From assembly GCF_029193595.2 (NCBI RefSeq), contig NZ_CP135052.1:3658001-3722000 (forward strand): a stretch of 64,000 bases of DNA, written 5' to 3'. Of the stretch, positions 27,602-35,937 are shown in pieces. The position numbers and the translations under genes are program-made. Numbering within the stretch: position 1 is the stretch's first letter; each line of letters starts with the position of its first letter. The notes below the pieces were generated by a model that made no database searches, was not told the origin of the DNA, and saw only the letters and a list, made by a program, of their open reading frames with translations. This stretch comes from Providencia hangzhouensis. GTDB taxonomy: Bacteria > Pseudomonadota > Gammaproteobacteria > Enterobacterales > Enterobacteriaceae.

Positions 27602-27639
27602 AGCAATTTCCACTTTGTAGTGGAAAAGTGGAAGTTGCT
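27602..27639 (+). terminator. Inverted repeat after the PRD regulator gene
   Basis: AGCAATTTCCACTTT / AAAGTGGAAGTTGCT, one mismatch in 15 pairs, 8-base loop. It starts seven bases after the stop codon. No T-tract follows, and it contains two TTCCACTT boxes, so it may be a regulator site as well as, or instead of, a terminator. Confidence 0.5.
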
Positions 27640-27981
27640 GACTTTTACGTGATCCTAACCACAACTCTTATAAATACTTTCCTATCCTAAACTGTCTATT
27701 TTACGGCCAAAGTGACTAAATGGAAGCGAGTACAACCCACGCAACATCATTTCCATTTATAGCTTCCACTTCCCTTTCCAGTTCCTTTTTTTGTTTCCAT
27801 TTTTTAATTAAAAAAATAATTAATTGATAAATAACACATTTTATTCAAAGTATTGTTATTTACATCTTATTTAGATAGTTGACTGATGTCAATTTTTCCA
27901 CTTAATTTCCAAATAGAGCAAAAAACATACCAAAGATACATTTATTAATTTCCAAACAATTTCCACTTATAAGTGGAAATT
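27608..27981 (+). promoter_or_regulatory. Cluster of six TTCCACTT boxes upstream of the PRD/SFCGS operon
   Basis: TTCCACTT lies at 27608, 27764, 27896 and 27961; its complement AAGTGGAA at 27626 and 27971. The last pair forms a perfect 24-bp palindrome (27958-27981; half-site AATTTCCACTTA) 97 bp before the first gene. A dimeric regulator, perhaps the upstream PRD protein, could bind here. I see no CRP-like TGTGA-N6-TCACA or sigma-54 promoter in the interval. Confidence 0.65.
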
Positions 27982-28077
27982 TCCTGCCTGCAAAAATGAA
28001 CAAGAACAGACTAAGGTATTAAGCATGAAGGAACAGAGTAGTCTAACTTGCAATATTACTTTGGATTTTAAATAGTT

Positions 28078-28416
28078 ATGAGTGAATCAGTTGTCGTTTT
28101 TAAAATGTTAGAACATAACCTTGATATTGATGAGGTGACACAAAAACTGCTAGCAGTGATTACTGACTGGCTCAAGCAGGAGGACTGCTACACCACAGAT
28201 GTACAACAACAGATGTTGGAGTCTCATTTACGTGCCATGGTCGGTAGAGCAAAAACGGGTGAAGCCTTACCAGAAGTCGATATCAGCTTATTCGATGAAA
28301 TTTCTGAACATTCGATAGTGCTCGCACAACGGGTTGTTGACACACTTCCTGGATTAGCACCTGAAGAGACTTATTTACTCTCTGTTCACTTTGAAGTCGC
28401 ACGTTCAAATGATTAA
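28078..28416 (+). CDS. Stand-alone PRD-domain protein (EF_0829/AHA_3910-like)
   Basis: 112 residues forming one PTS-regulation domain: helices LDIDEVTQKLLAVITDWLKQ, QQQMLESHLRAMVGRAKTGE and the conserved ETYLLSVHFEVARS histidine segment. There is no DNA-binding domain. First gene of the operon. A free PRD may serve as a phosphorylation sensor or partner of the upstream activator. That idea is inference; the family is known to co-occur with the genes downstream. Confidence 0.8.
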   Translation: MSESVVVFKMLEHNLDIDEVTQKLLAVITDWLKQEDCYTTDVQQQMLESHLRAMVGRAKTGEALPEVDISLFDEISEHSIVLAQRVVDTLPGLAPEETYLLSVHFEVARSND

Positions 28417-28448
28417 TTACTAATTTGGTAGGATTTGGAGAATATTTT

Positions 28449-28814
28449 ATGAAACAGATAGTTGTTGTTATCGGTGACCGTTTAGGTAAAGGCCAAAAAG
28501 TAGCTGCCGGTGTTGAAGCTGCGGGTGGTAAAGCGGTTGTTGTTCCGGGGGTCGCTGCTGATATGAAACTCGGTGATGTCATGAACGCAGAACAAGCCGA
28601 TTTAGGCATCTCATTTTGTGGTAGTGGTGGCGCTGGCGCAATTACCGCTCAAACTAAATATGGCTATAAAGCTCGCTATGGGATGCGCTCTATTGAAGAG
28701 GGAGAAACCGCGATTGCAGACGGTTGCAATGTATTAGGTTTCGGTTTTATGGACAAGGAAGAGTTAGGCGAGCGCTTGGTAAAAGCATTCAATAAAAAAT
28801 ACGGCAACGCTTAA
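28449..28814 (+). CDS. SFCGS-family glycine-rich protein (EF_0830-like)
   Basis: 121 residues. IVVVIGDRLGKGQKVAAGVE at the start, then the name-giving ISFCGSGGAGAITAQTKYGY near residues 57-76. ATG at 28449 has GGAG 10 bases upstream; the longer frame at 28425 lacks one. Its stop overlaps the next start by one base (TAATG). Soluble, with a Gly-rich loop and a single conserved-looking Cys. An EIIB-like phosphocarrier role is possible but not demonstrated. Member of an uncharacterised neighbourhood conserved in Enterococcus and Aeromonas (recalled, not searched). Confidence 0.8.
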   Translation: MKQIVVVIGDRLGKGQKVAAGVEAAGGKAVVVPGVAADMKLGDVMNAEQADLGISFCGSGGAGAITAQTKYGYKARYGMRSIEEGETAIADGCNVLGFGFMDKEELGERLVKAFNKKYGNA

Positions 28815-29110
28815 TGAAAAAATCTATCGAAACGGTTGTACGGGTTACAGGGCAAGGCGACACTAAGCAAAAAGCAATAGCTGACGCCTTAAATTCAATT
28901 CAAAAAACCGTACTGAAGAACAGCACAGATATCATCCTACGGATAGAACCAAAGGATGTTGAAGTGATTAGTGCTCACTCTCATTCGCGGACAGAAAAAT
29001 TTCTTTTTCTCTTTTTGCCACGCAAACGTGAACATTTTCGTGTTGTACTCGACGTTTCGCTGGATGTCACTTTACTTTCTGTCAACGAAATACCATTTAC
29101 AGAACAATAA
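28814..29110 (+). CDS. DUF4312 family protein (EF_0831-like)
   Basis: 98 residues. VRVTGQGDTKQKAIADALNS and DIILRIEPKDVEVISAHSHS, then FLFLFLPRKREHFRVVLDVS. Mixed alpha/beta, no membrane segment or signal. Translationally coupled to the SFCGS gene (overlap of one base), 26 bp before DUF4311. Likely a soluble or peripheral partner of the membrane components; no activity known. Confidence 0.78.
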   Translation: MKKSIETVVRVTGQGDTKQKAIADALNSIQKTVLKNSTDIILRIEPKDVEVISAHSHSRTEKFLFLFLPRKREHFRVVLDVSLDVTLLSVNEIPFTEQ

Positions 29111-29136
29111 TAGCAATCAGGTCTGGAGTTAATTCC

Positions 29137-29928
29137 ATGAGTGAAACTGCATCTTTTTTAGAAATATTGGGCATGTCCCTGATCATCGGTGGGCTCTGCG
29201 GCTTTGGCTTAGGCGCAGGGGCTGCGCGTATGTTCCACGCACCAACCGTACAAGGTATGGGGGCATTCCGTACATTGGGTGAGCTGAACGCTTGTGAAGG
29301 CGACCCAGCGTCTCATTTTTCTTTCGGCTTAGGGTTCTTCTTTAACGCATGGGCATCGTCAGTTGCTGCTGGGGCATTTACACAAGATGTTGACCACCGC
29401 ATCATCCCAAACTGGGGCGCGGCTGCACTATTAACCAAAAACCGTAGTGTCGCTGACACACTGCATAACCCGAAAAAAATGGCTATCGCTTGTGCCATCA
29501 TTGGGGCATTAGTTGTCGCCTTCTTAAACACAACCGCTTCCGCAGTTCCTGCTGCACTACAAACGACAGCCATTAACGTACTAGTGCCTGCCGCAAACTT
29601 GTTAGTTAATACCGTGATGCCAGTCATCTTCTGGTTAGCCGCCATGGATGCAGGGCGTCGTTCAGGTTTCTGGGCAACATTATTTGGTGGTTGTGCTCAG
29701 CTAATCATGGGGAATGCTATCCCTGGTTTAGTTTTAGGTATCTTGATTGGTAAAGGCGTTGATGACAACGGCTGGAACCGTATCACTCGTACAATGATGA
29801 TAACAGTGGTTCTCCTGTTCGTTCTCAGCGGCTTCTTCCGTGAATTCGACCTAAAGATGATCACCTCTTTCAACCTAGATAAACCATTGTGGCTTGAATA
29901 CGTCCACGGTCTGCTGAGCGGGAAATAA
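29137..29928 (+). CDS. DUF4311 family integral membrane protein (EF_0833-like)
   Basis: 263 residues with about seven hydrophobic segments: LIIGGLCGFGLGAGAARMF, IACAIIGALVVAFLNTTAS, VNTVMPVIFWLAAMDAG, NAIPGLVLGILIGKGV, MMITVVLLFVLSGFF. The conserved polar stretch GELNACEGDPASHFSFGLGF is in a loop. GGAG upstream of the ATG. Adjacent to DUF4310 (2-bp gap); the two probably form a membrane transporter. No homology to a known PTS EIIC is evident by eye. Confidence 0.82.
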   Translation: MSETASFLEILGMSLIIGGLCGFGLGAGAARMFHAPTVQGMGAFRTLGELNACEGDPASHFSFGLGFFFNAWASSVAAGAFTQDVDHRIIPNWGAAALLTKNRSVADTLHNPKKMAIACAIIGALVVAFLNTTASAVPAALQTTAINVLVPAANLLVNTVMPVIFWLAAMDAGRRSGFWATLFGGCAQLIMGNAIPGLVLGILIGKGVDDNGWNRITRTMMITVVLLFVLSGFFREFDLKMITSFNLDKPLWLEYVHGLLSGK

Positions 29929-29930
29929 TC

Positions 29931-30581
29931 ATGACAACAGAAATTAACAAACAAGATTTTTGGTACGCAGAATGGTCCTTCCCGATTTTTGTTGGGTTGC
30001 TTTCCGCAGGGATCTTCGCAGGTACCCACATGTATGTCGTCTACGGTTTTGGGGCATTTAACGAAGTGGCGTTCGTCGCCATGTTACGTGCAGGGTTAGA
30101 TACCGGGGTTTACGGCGCAGTCGCAGCATTTGGTGCAAGTTTCTTATTTGCTAGGATCATCGAAGGTTCATTGGTCGGTATTTTAGATATCGGTGGTGCA
30201 CTGCAAACCGGTATTGGCCTCGGTGTTCCCGCCTTATTTTTAGCCGCTGGTTGGGATTTTTTAGTCACTAACTTCTGGATGTCGTTACTAACTGGCTTAT
30301 TCCTTGGCGTATTAATCGGCTTACTGATTGTATTTGCACGTAAATTCACGATTGCTCAGGCTAACTCAACCTTTGGTGCTGACGTCATGATGGGTGCGGG
30401 TAATACCTCTGGCCGTTTCTTAGGTCCATTAATTATTTTAGCTGCGATGGCCGCATCCATTCCAATCGGAATTGGCTCTTTAATTGGCGCATTGATTTTC
30501 TATGTATGGCAAAAACCCGTTGCCGGTGGCGCCATTTTAGGTGCAATGTTGTTCGGTTATTTCTTCCCAATCGTCGCTTAA
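29931..30581 (+). CDS. DUF4310 family integral membrane protein (EF_0832-like)
   Basis: 216 residues with six or so hydrophobic segments. WYAEWSFPIFVGLLSAGIFA at the start, ASFLFARIIEGSLVGILDIG, LLTGLFLGVLIGLLIVFARK, GADVMMGAGNTSGRFLGPLI, and GAILGAMLFGYFFPIVA at the end. Encoded two bases after DUF4311, presumably its transporter partner. A near-perfect CCCGG...CCGGG inverted repeat (about 30588-30607) follows, but with no T-tract. Substrate inferred only from the catabolic genes downstream. Confidence 0.82.
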   Translation: MTTEINKQDFWYAEWSFPIFVGLLSAGIFAGTHMYVVYGFGAFNEVAFVAMLRAGLDTGVYGAVAAFGASFLFARIIEGSLVGILDIGGALQTGIGLGVPALFLAAGWDFLVTNFWMSLLTGLFLGVLIGLLIVFARKFTIAQANSTFGADVMMGAGNTSGRFLGPLIILAAMAASIPIGIGSLIGALIFYVWQKPVAGGAILGAMLFGYFFPIVA

Positions 30582-30635
30582 CCAACACTCTCCCGGGGCA
30601 TATGCTCCGGGTTACTGAATAACATAAGTTAAAAA

Positions 30636-30968
30636 CAGACTCGAAATAGTTCAAAGAGTAGCGAAAGTGCTGCCAACAACGCTGCGGTTGACATCATTTA
30701 GAATACGCACTTAGGCATACTCTAAATAATTCAAATTGCAGCTAGGCGGCAAACGACGATATCCCTAGGAGCATACAAAAGTATGTGACTAGGTGCTGCC
30801 AACAACGCTGTGGTTGACATCATTTAGAATACGCACTTAGGCATACTCTAAATAATTCAAATTGCAGCTAGGCGGCAAACGACGATATCCCTAGGAGCAT
30901 ACAAAAGTATGTGACTAGGGTAGCGGAAGTGCTGCCAACAACGCTGCGGTTTGAAGTATGACGAGTAT
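30636..30968 (+). repeat. Tandemly duplicated ERIC elements inside the operon
   Basis: Three stacked copies: a partial one from 30636, then two with a 126-bp period (start points of the shared GTGCTGCCAACAACGCTG at 30667, 30793 and 30929). The last, 30843-30968, is a full ERIC with ATACTC/GAGTAT ends, GCAGCTAGGCGGCAAACGAC, CTAGGAGCATAC, GTATGTGACTAGGG and GAAGTATGACGAGTAT. The repeat separates the transporter genes from the enzyme genes. Confidence 0.9.
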
Positions 30969-30988
30969 CGAGTATAGAGAGGACAACT

Positions 30989-32128
30989 ATGTACACTTTA
31001 ATCATCAAACAAGGTAAGCGTATCGATGGCTCGATTATCGACATTCTTATTAAAGATGGAAAAATCGAAGCGGCAGGCCCTGAATTAGCGAATAATCAGC
31101 AAGCCGAAAAAGTCATTGACCTACAAGGAAAAACTTATGTCAGTGCTGGGTGGATTGACTCTCATGCTCATTGCTTTGTTGAGTCACCTATTTACTTCGA
31201 TGACCCTGATTTAGCAGGAGCCGCTGGCGGAGTTACCTCACTGGTTGATGCAGGTAGTGTCGGTGCTGATGATATTGATAAATTTTATCAGCTCACCCAG
31301 AAATCAAAAACGAATGTCTTTTCTCTGTTAAATATTTCACGTATTGGCATCATTGCGCAAAATGAATTGTCGGATATGAACAACATCAATGAAGCCTGCT
31401 TTCAAGACGCTATCGAGCGCCACTCCGGCTTTGTTGTTGGTATGAAAGCCCGTATGAGTAAAAGCGTGGTTGGTGAAAATGGCATTACCCCACTGGTTAA
31501 AGCTAAAGAAATGCAGAAAAAACACCATCTTCCACTCATGGTGCATATTGGCAACAACCCGCCGGATATTGATGAAGTCGCTGATTTACTGACGCGCGGC
31601 GATATCATCACTCACTGCTTTAATGGCAAACCCAATAAGATTTTAGGCGAAGATGGCTACCTAAAACCATCAATTGCTCGCGCACTCGCACGGGGTGTCA
31701 TATTAGATGTTGGACATGGCGGTGAAAGCTTTAGCTTTAAAGTTGCAGAGCAAGCGATGCGCATTGGTACTTACCCTGACATCATCAGTTCCGATATTTA
31801 CCACCGCAACCGCGTTAATGGCCCTGTTTATAGCCTCGCTTTTGTGATGACCAAATTTCTGTGTATGGGCTTTAGTGCGGAACAAGTGCTTCGCTGCGTT
31901 ACCGAAAAAGCCGCCAACTTCTTATCGTTACCCGCAAAAGGCTATTTAAGGCCGGGCTTTGACGCCGACATAACCCTTTTTGACCTTAAAGAAGAGCAAA
32001 CAGAGCTCACGGATGCAGAAGGCGAACACCGTATAGGCACTCACCGCTTCGTACCATTGGCTGCTATCGTCGGTGGAAAACACATTATTCATGCACAAGG
32101 TGAATCAGAACATGCAATCGATTTATGA
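30989..32128 (+). CDS. Amidohydrolase/deacetylase family metallohydrolase (EF_0837-like)
   Basis: 379 residues. Metal-dependent TIM-barrel hydrolase: SAGWIDSHAHCF (HxH metal site, about residue 58), VVGMKARMSK (bridging Lys about 153), LMVHIGNNPP and DIITHCFNGKPN (metal histidines), LDVGHGGESFSF and ISSDIYHRN (catalytic Asp about 270). Related to dihydroorotase and N-acetyl-amino-sugar deacetylases. Probably removes an acyl or carbamoyl group from the imported compound before the ammonia-lyase step. Its end overlaps the next gene by 17 bp. Confidence 0.87.
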   Translation: MYTLIIKQGKRIDGSIIDILIKDGKIEAAGPELANNQQAEKVIDLQGKTYVSAGWIDSHAHCFVESPIYFDDPDLAGAAGGVTSLVDAGSVGADDIDKFYQLTQKSKTNVFSLLNISRIGIIAQNELSDMNNINEACFQDAIERHSGFVVGMKARMSKSVVGENGITPLVKAKEMQKKHHLPLMVHIGNNPPDIDEVADLLTRGDIITHCFNGKPNKILGEDGYLKPSIARALARGVILDVGHGGESFSFKVAEQAMRIGTYPDIISSDIYHRNRVNGPVYSLAFVMTKFLCMGFSAEQVLRCVTEKAANFLSLPAKGYLRPGFDADITLFDLKEEQTELTDAEGEHRIGTHRFVPLAAIVGGKHIIHAQGESEHAIDL

Positions 32129-33224
32129 TAAATATCAGTTAAAACACGTTATTAATGCCTCTGGCCGCATGACAATTCTGGGTGTTTCAACGCCAACTCC
32201 AGAAGTTGTTGAACGTGTTGCTTATGGATTAAATAATTATTTTGAAATTAAAGACTTAGTTAATAAAACTGGCGAATATATTGCTAATCTATTAAATGTT
32301 GAAGCTGCGGTAGTTGTATCTTGTGCCTCTGCTGGTATTGCACAAGCTGTTGCAGCGGTGATTGTACAAGATGATGATGATTTGCTACTCAATTTGCATT
32401 CATCAGACAAAGTGGTTCCACGCGAAATAATTTTACCTAAAGGTCATAACGTTAACTTTGGTGCTCCTGTGGACACAATGGTAAGCTTAGGTGGCGGTAA
32501 AGTAGTCGAAGCGGGTTTTGCTAATGAGTGCAGTGCCGCCCAGTTAGCAGCAAAAATCACCCCCAATACAGCCGCTATTTTGTACATCAAATCACACCAT
32601 ACCGTACAAAAAAGCATGTTAACCGTGGAACAAGCCGCCAAAGTGGCTCATGACCACCAGCTCCCCCTGATCGTTGATGCCGCAGCAGAAGAAGAACTTA
32701 CCGCTTACTACCAAGCCGGTGGCGATATTGTGATTTACAGCGGAGCAAAAGCAATCGAAGGCCCAACAAGCGGTCTGGTTATCGGTAAAAAACAATATAT
32801 TGAGTGGGTAAAACGCCAAAGCCAAGGTATTGGCCGTGCGATGAAAGTAGGTAAAGAAGGTATTTTGGGGCTCACACTCGCTATCGAACAGTACCTGACT
32901 GCGACCAAAGAAACAGGCGCAGAGATGGTTAATCGAATGAGTCAATTCATCAGTGATTTAAATGCCATTAAAGGTATCTCTGCTCGAGTCGTCTGGGATG
33001 GTGCAGGACGTGATATTGCCCGTACCGAAATTAGCTTTGATGAAAACATGATAGGCAAAACCACTTACCAAATCATGGCTGAGCTAAAACAGGGCGATAC
33101 CGCGATTTACTTCCGTGAGTACAAAGCCAACGAAGGAAAAGTAGAGGCTGACATTCGCAGTGTTAGCACTGAACAACTTGATGTTATTTCTAAGAATATT
33201 CGTTTGTTAGTAGAAGGAATTTAA
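32112..33224 (+). CDS. SelA/DgaE-like PLP enzyme, probable amino-sugar-acid ammonia lyase
   Basis: 370 residues from the ATG at 32112 (AAGGTG upstream; earlier in-frame starts lie in the amidohydrolase gene). PLP fold type I: HVINASGRMTILGVSTPTPE as in SelA-like proteins, SCASAGIAQAVAAVI, LIVDAAAEEE, and the Schiff-base lysine in VIYSGAKAIEGPTSGLVIG. In Salmonella the related DgaE converts D-glucosaminate-6-phosphate to 2-keto-3-deoxygluconate-6-phosphate plus ammonia. Coupled to a DgaF-like aldolase one base downstream, so the same type of reaction is likely. The substrate is unproven. Confidence 0.85.
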   Translation: MQSIYDKYQLKHVINASGRMTILGVSTPTPEVVERVAYGLNNYFEIKDLVNKTGEYIANLLNVEAAVVVSCASAGIAQAVAAVIVQDDDDLLLNLHSSDKVVPREIILPKGHNVNFGAPVDTMVSLGGGKVVEAGFANECSAAQLAAKITPNTAAILYIKSHHTVQKSMLTVEQAAKVAHDHQLPLIVDAAAEEELTAYYQAGGDIVIYSGAKAIEGPTSGLVIGKKQYIEWVKRQSQGIGRAMKVGKEGILGLTLAIEQYLTATKETGAEMVNRMSQFISDLNAIKGISARVVWDGAGRDIARTEISFDENMIGKTTYQIMAELKQGDTAIYFREYKANEGKVEADIRSVSTEQLDVISKNIRLLVEGI

Positions 33225-33225
33225 G

Positions 33226-33966
33226 ATGAAATTGTCACCGAATTTTTATCGTGACCGTGTCTGTTTAAACGTACTGGCAGGCAGCCATCAGAATGCAAAA
33301 GATATCTATGCCGCAGCAGAAACCTTTGTTGTTGTTGGTGTTTTATCTAAAAATTACCCTGACTTAGAAAGTGCAATTGCTGATATGCGCATTTATGCAC
33401 AAGAAACCGATAATGCATTATCAGTTGGTCTCGGCGCTGGCGACCCAAATCAGTCAACCATGGTGTCGTTAATTGCAAAAGAAGTTCAACCACAACACGT
33501 TAACCAAGTATTCACTGGTGCACCAATTAGCCGTGCACTATTAGGCCAAAACGAAACCTTCGTGAATGCGCTCATATCACCAACAGGCACGGTAGGTATG
33601 GTGAAAATTTCTACAGGCCCACTAAGCTCTCAAGCGCCAGATGGCATTGTTCCGGTTGAAACTGCCATTATGATGCTTAAAGACATGGGTGCTGACTCAG
33701 TTAAATTCTTTAATATGAAAGGATTAACATATATTGAAGAATATAAAGCCATTGCCAAAGCTTGCGCTGACTTTGATTTTTCTTTAGAGCCTACAGGCGG
33801 CATTGATTTAGATAACTTTGCTGAAATTTTGCAAATTGCCCTTGATGCAGGCGTGAAAAAAATCATTCCTCATATTTATAGTTCCATCATTGATAAAGAA
33901 ACGGGCAACACTCGCCCAGAAGATGTACGTCAATTATTGCAGATGGTTAAGCAAGCGGTTAATTGA
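33226..33966 (+). CDS. DgaF-like 2-keto-3-deoxy-phosphogluconate-type aldolase (EF_0839-like)
   Basis: 246 residues, TIM-barrel class I aldolase. CLNVLAGSHQNAKDIYAAAE at the start, VGLGAGDPNQ, DSVKFFNMKGLTYIEEYKAI and SLEPTGGIDLDNFAEILQIA as core strands; Lys residues in VKFFNMKGL are candidates for the Schiff base. Expected to split 2-keto-3-deoxy-6-phosphogluconate (or a relative) into pyruvate and glyceraldehyde-3-phosphate. Last gene of the operon, followed by a strong terminator. Confidence 0.87.
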   Translation: MKLSPNFYRDRVCLNVLAGSHQNAKDIYAAAETFVVVGVLSKNYPDLESAIADMRIYAQETDNALSVGLGAGDPNQSTMVSLIAKEVQPQHVNQVFTGAPISRALLGQNETFVNALISPTGTVGMVKISTGPLSSQAPDGIVPVETAIMMLKDMGADSVKFFNMKGLTYIEEYKAIAKACADFDFSLEPTGGIDLDNFAEILQIALDAGVKKIIPHIYSSIIDKETGNTRPEDVRQLLQMVKQAVN

Positions 33967-34047
33967 TGTGGTAGTAAGCAGTAAGTGAGAAAATAAATAT
34001 AAGCGAGACGTTATAATATAAGTCATTGTGACAATGACAAAACAACA

Positions 34048-34083
34048 AAGCCCCACTCATCAAGTTTGAGTGGGGCTTTTTTA
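34048..34083. terminator. Strong terminator after the aldolase gene
   Basis: GCCCCACTCA / TGAGTGGGGC stem, 7-base loop, seven Ts on the plus strand. It also serves the convergent yccM-like gene. Confidence 0.92.
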
Positions 34084-34090
34084 TTCTATA

Positions 34091-35167
34091 TTAATGACCT
34101 ATCATTCTTGCATTTGGTATAATATGAAACCAATAATTATCAGGTACTGGGCTATCCCAAACGCCAAAATACATAGCAATACCAATAATAATAAATAAAA
34201 CTGCTAAGGTTAGAATTGCCATCATCCAACCCGATAAGCGAAATTGACGTTTTTTTGTTGGCACTTGCAATGAAAAATCCAACGTTGATGCAACAGGGCA
34301 AGATTCAACGCAAGTCATACATCCCGTACATTCCACCGTTCTTACAGTAATTAGCTTATCGACAGGTATCCGTGATGGGCAGTTCTTGGCACATTTTCCG
34401 CAATCAATACAACTTTCCACATTTCGCCGAATTTTAAATGGCGAAAATAACGAAAAAATGCCTAACAAAGCGCCATAAGGGCACAAATAACGGCACCAAG
34501 CATTACGAATAAACAAGCTTGCTATCACTAAAATGACCACAGTAATAAGCGCAAACAAGCTAATATAACGAAAAAAATCCAACATTTTTACGTCAATAAT
34601 GATCCCATAAGGCGACATCATAAAATATTGGATCATCTGTGCAGACATGGAAAATGCAATATAAAGAAAGAAACCTAATAACAAATATTTTAGGCCCCTT
34701 AAAGGGATATCGAGCCATTTAGGTAAGCTAATTTGGTTTTGATAACGAAAGACTTTTTTCCCTAACTTACCAGTGTACTCTGATATTGTGCCAATCGGGC
34801 ACATCCATGAACAAAATGCTTTTTTGAACAGTAAGCTAATCACAATAAAAGAGACTAATAAAAACATTGAGGCCGCATGAATTGGCGGAAAACTCCCCGT
34901 TTCCAAGGTATATTTTAAATTCATTAACCCCGCAATCGGCAGCCAACCTTCAATTCCACCAGGGCGAGGAAGGTGAATTGTCGCCCCTCCAGTTTCGTAA
35001 TATCGTACCCAGTAATAGAAGGTAACTCCAATATAAATATTGATTGCCAATAGCGTGAACTGTACAAATTTACGCCATGTTGATGCATTTCGCCAATCAC
35101 TCCAAGGGAGTTTTCCCCCAGTTGTACCTGGGCGACGTTGGTACCTTACACGTGATTTCTTTATCAT
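34091..35167 (-). CDS. yccM: YccM-like polyferredoxin inner-membrane protein (NapH/NosR type)
   Basis: 358 residues, E. coli YccM length. About six membrane segments, two conserved CxxxCP motifs (FCSWMCPIG, WCRYLCPYG), then two 4Fe-4S clusters: CIDCGKCAKNCPS and CTGCMTCVESCPV. Such proteins pass electrons from the quinone pool or periplasm to partner reductases. No partner gene (molybdoenzyme or cytochrome) is adjacent, so its redox partner is unknown. Convergent with the aldolase operon and monocistronic. Confidence 0.88.
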   Translation of the reverse strand: MIKKSRVRYQRRPGTTGGKLPWSDWRNASTWRKFVQFTLLAINIYIGVTFYYWVRYYETGGATIHLPRPGGIEGWLPIAGLMNLKYTLETGSFPPIHAASMFLLVSFIVISLLFKKAFCSWMCPIGTISEYTGKLGKKVFRYQNQISLPKWLDIPLRGLKYLLLGFFLYIAFSMSAQMIQYFMMSPYGIIIDVKMLDFFRYISLFALITVVILVIASLFIRNAWCRYLCPYGALLGIFSLFSPFKIRRNVESCIDCGKCAKNCPSRIPVDKLITVRTVECTGCMTCVESCPVASTLDFSLQVPTKKRQFRLSGWMMAILTLAVLFIIIGIAMYFGVWDSPVPDNYWFHIIPNARMIGH

Positions 35168-35342
35168 CTACGCACATCTCTTTAACATGCATTATAAATA
35201 CCACTATTGTAATTACATATTCACATAGCGTATTGATTTGCATCAGAGGGTTGTGACGTTAATGACTTGATGTATCAAATGATGAAGACAAGCCAGAAAA
35301 GAAAGAAGAGAAGTATTTTTATATTAAATCAAAAGATTATGA

Positions 35343-35470
35343 TTTTTTCTAAATAATTCGAGTTGTGCCAAGGCGGCAAAATGAGGAAATCCCTAGGAAC
35401 ATACACAAGTATGTGACTAGGATTGACGAATGAAGCCAACACAGGCACAGCTTGAAGTATGACGAAAAAA
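35343..35470 (+). repeat. ERIC element at the 3' end of rnpB
   Basis: 128 bp with TTTTTTC/GAAAAAA terminal inverted repeats. ERIC landmarks in order: TCTAAATAATTCGAGTTGTG, AGGCGGCAAAATGAG, CCCTAGGAACATACACAAGT, GTGACTAGGATTGACGAA, GAAGCCAACACAGGCACAGC, TTGAAGTATGACG. It abuts the RNase P RNA gene end and may supply part of its 3' processing or termination context. Confidence 0.9.
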
Positions 35471-35842
<372 letters not shown>

Positions 35843-35937
35843 GCGGCGAATTATAGGCACTTTGTTGTTGCTTGTACAGACTCTAGCGTGGGCAATTTAC
35901 CACTTATATCAATCAAATCGTGGTATTTGCCCAAAAA

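Noticed and set aside
27596..28077. Sigma-54 promoter for the SFCGS operon (as in Salmonella dga)
   Set aside because: No GG-N10-GC (TGGCAC-N5-TTGC) match seen, and the regulator lacks the AAA+ domain needed.
30636..30968. CRISPR-like array
   Set aside because: The repeats are 126 bp long, tandem without unique spacers, and match the ERIC element.
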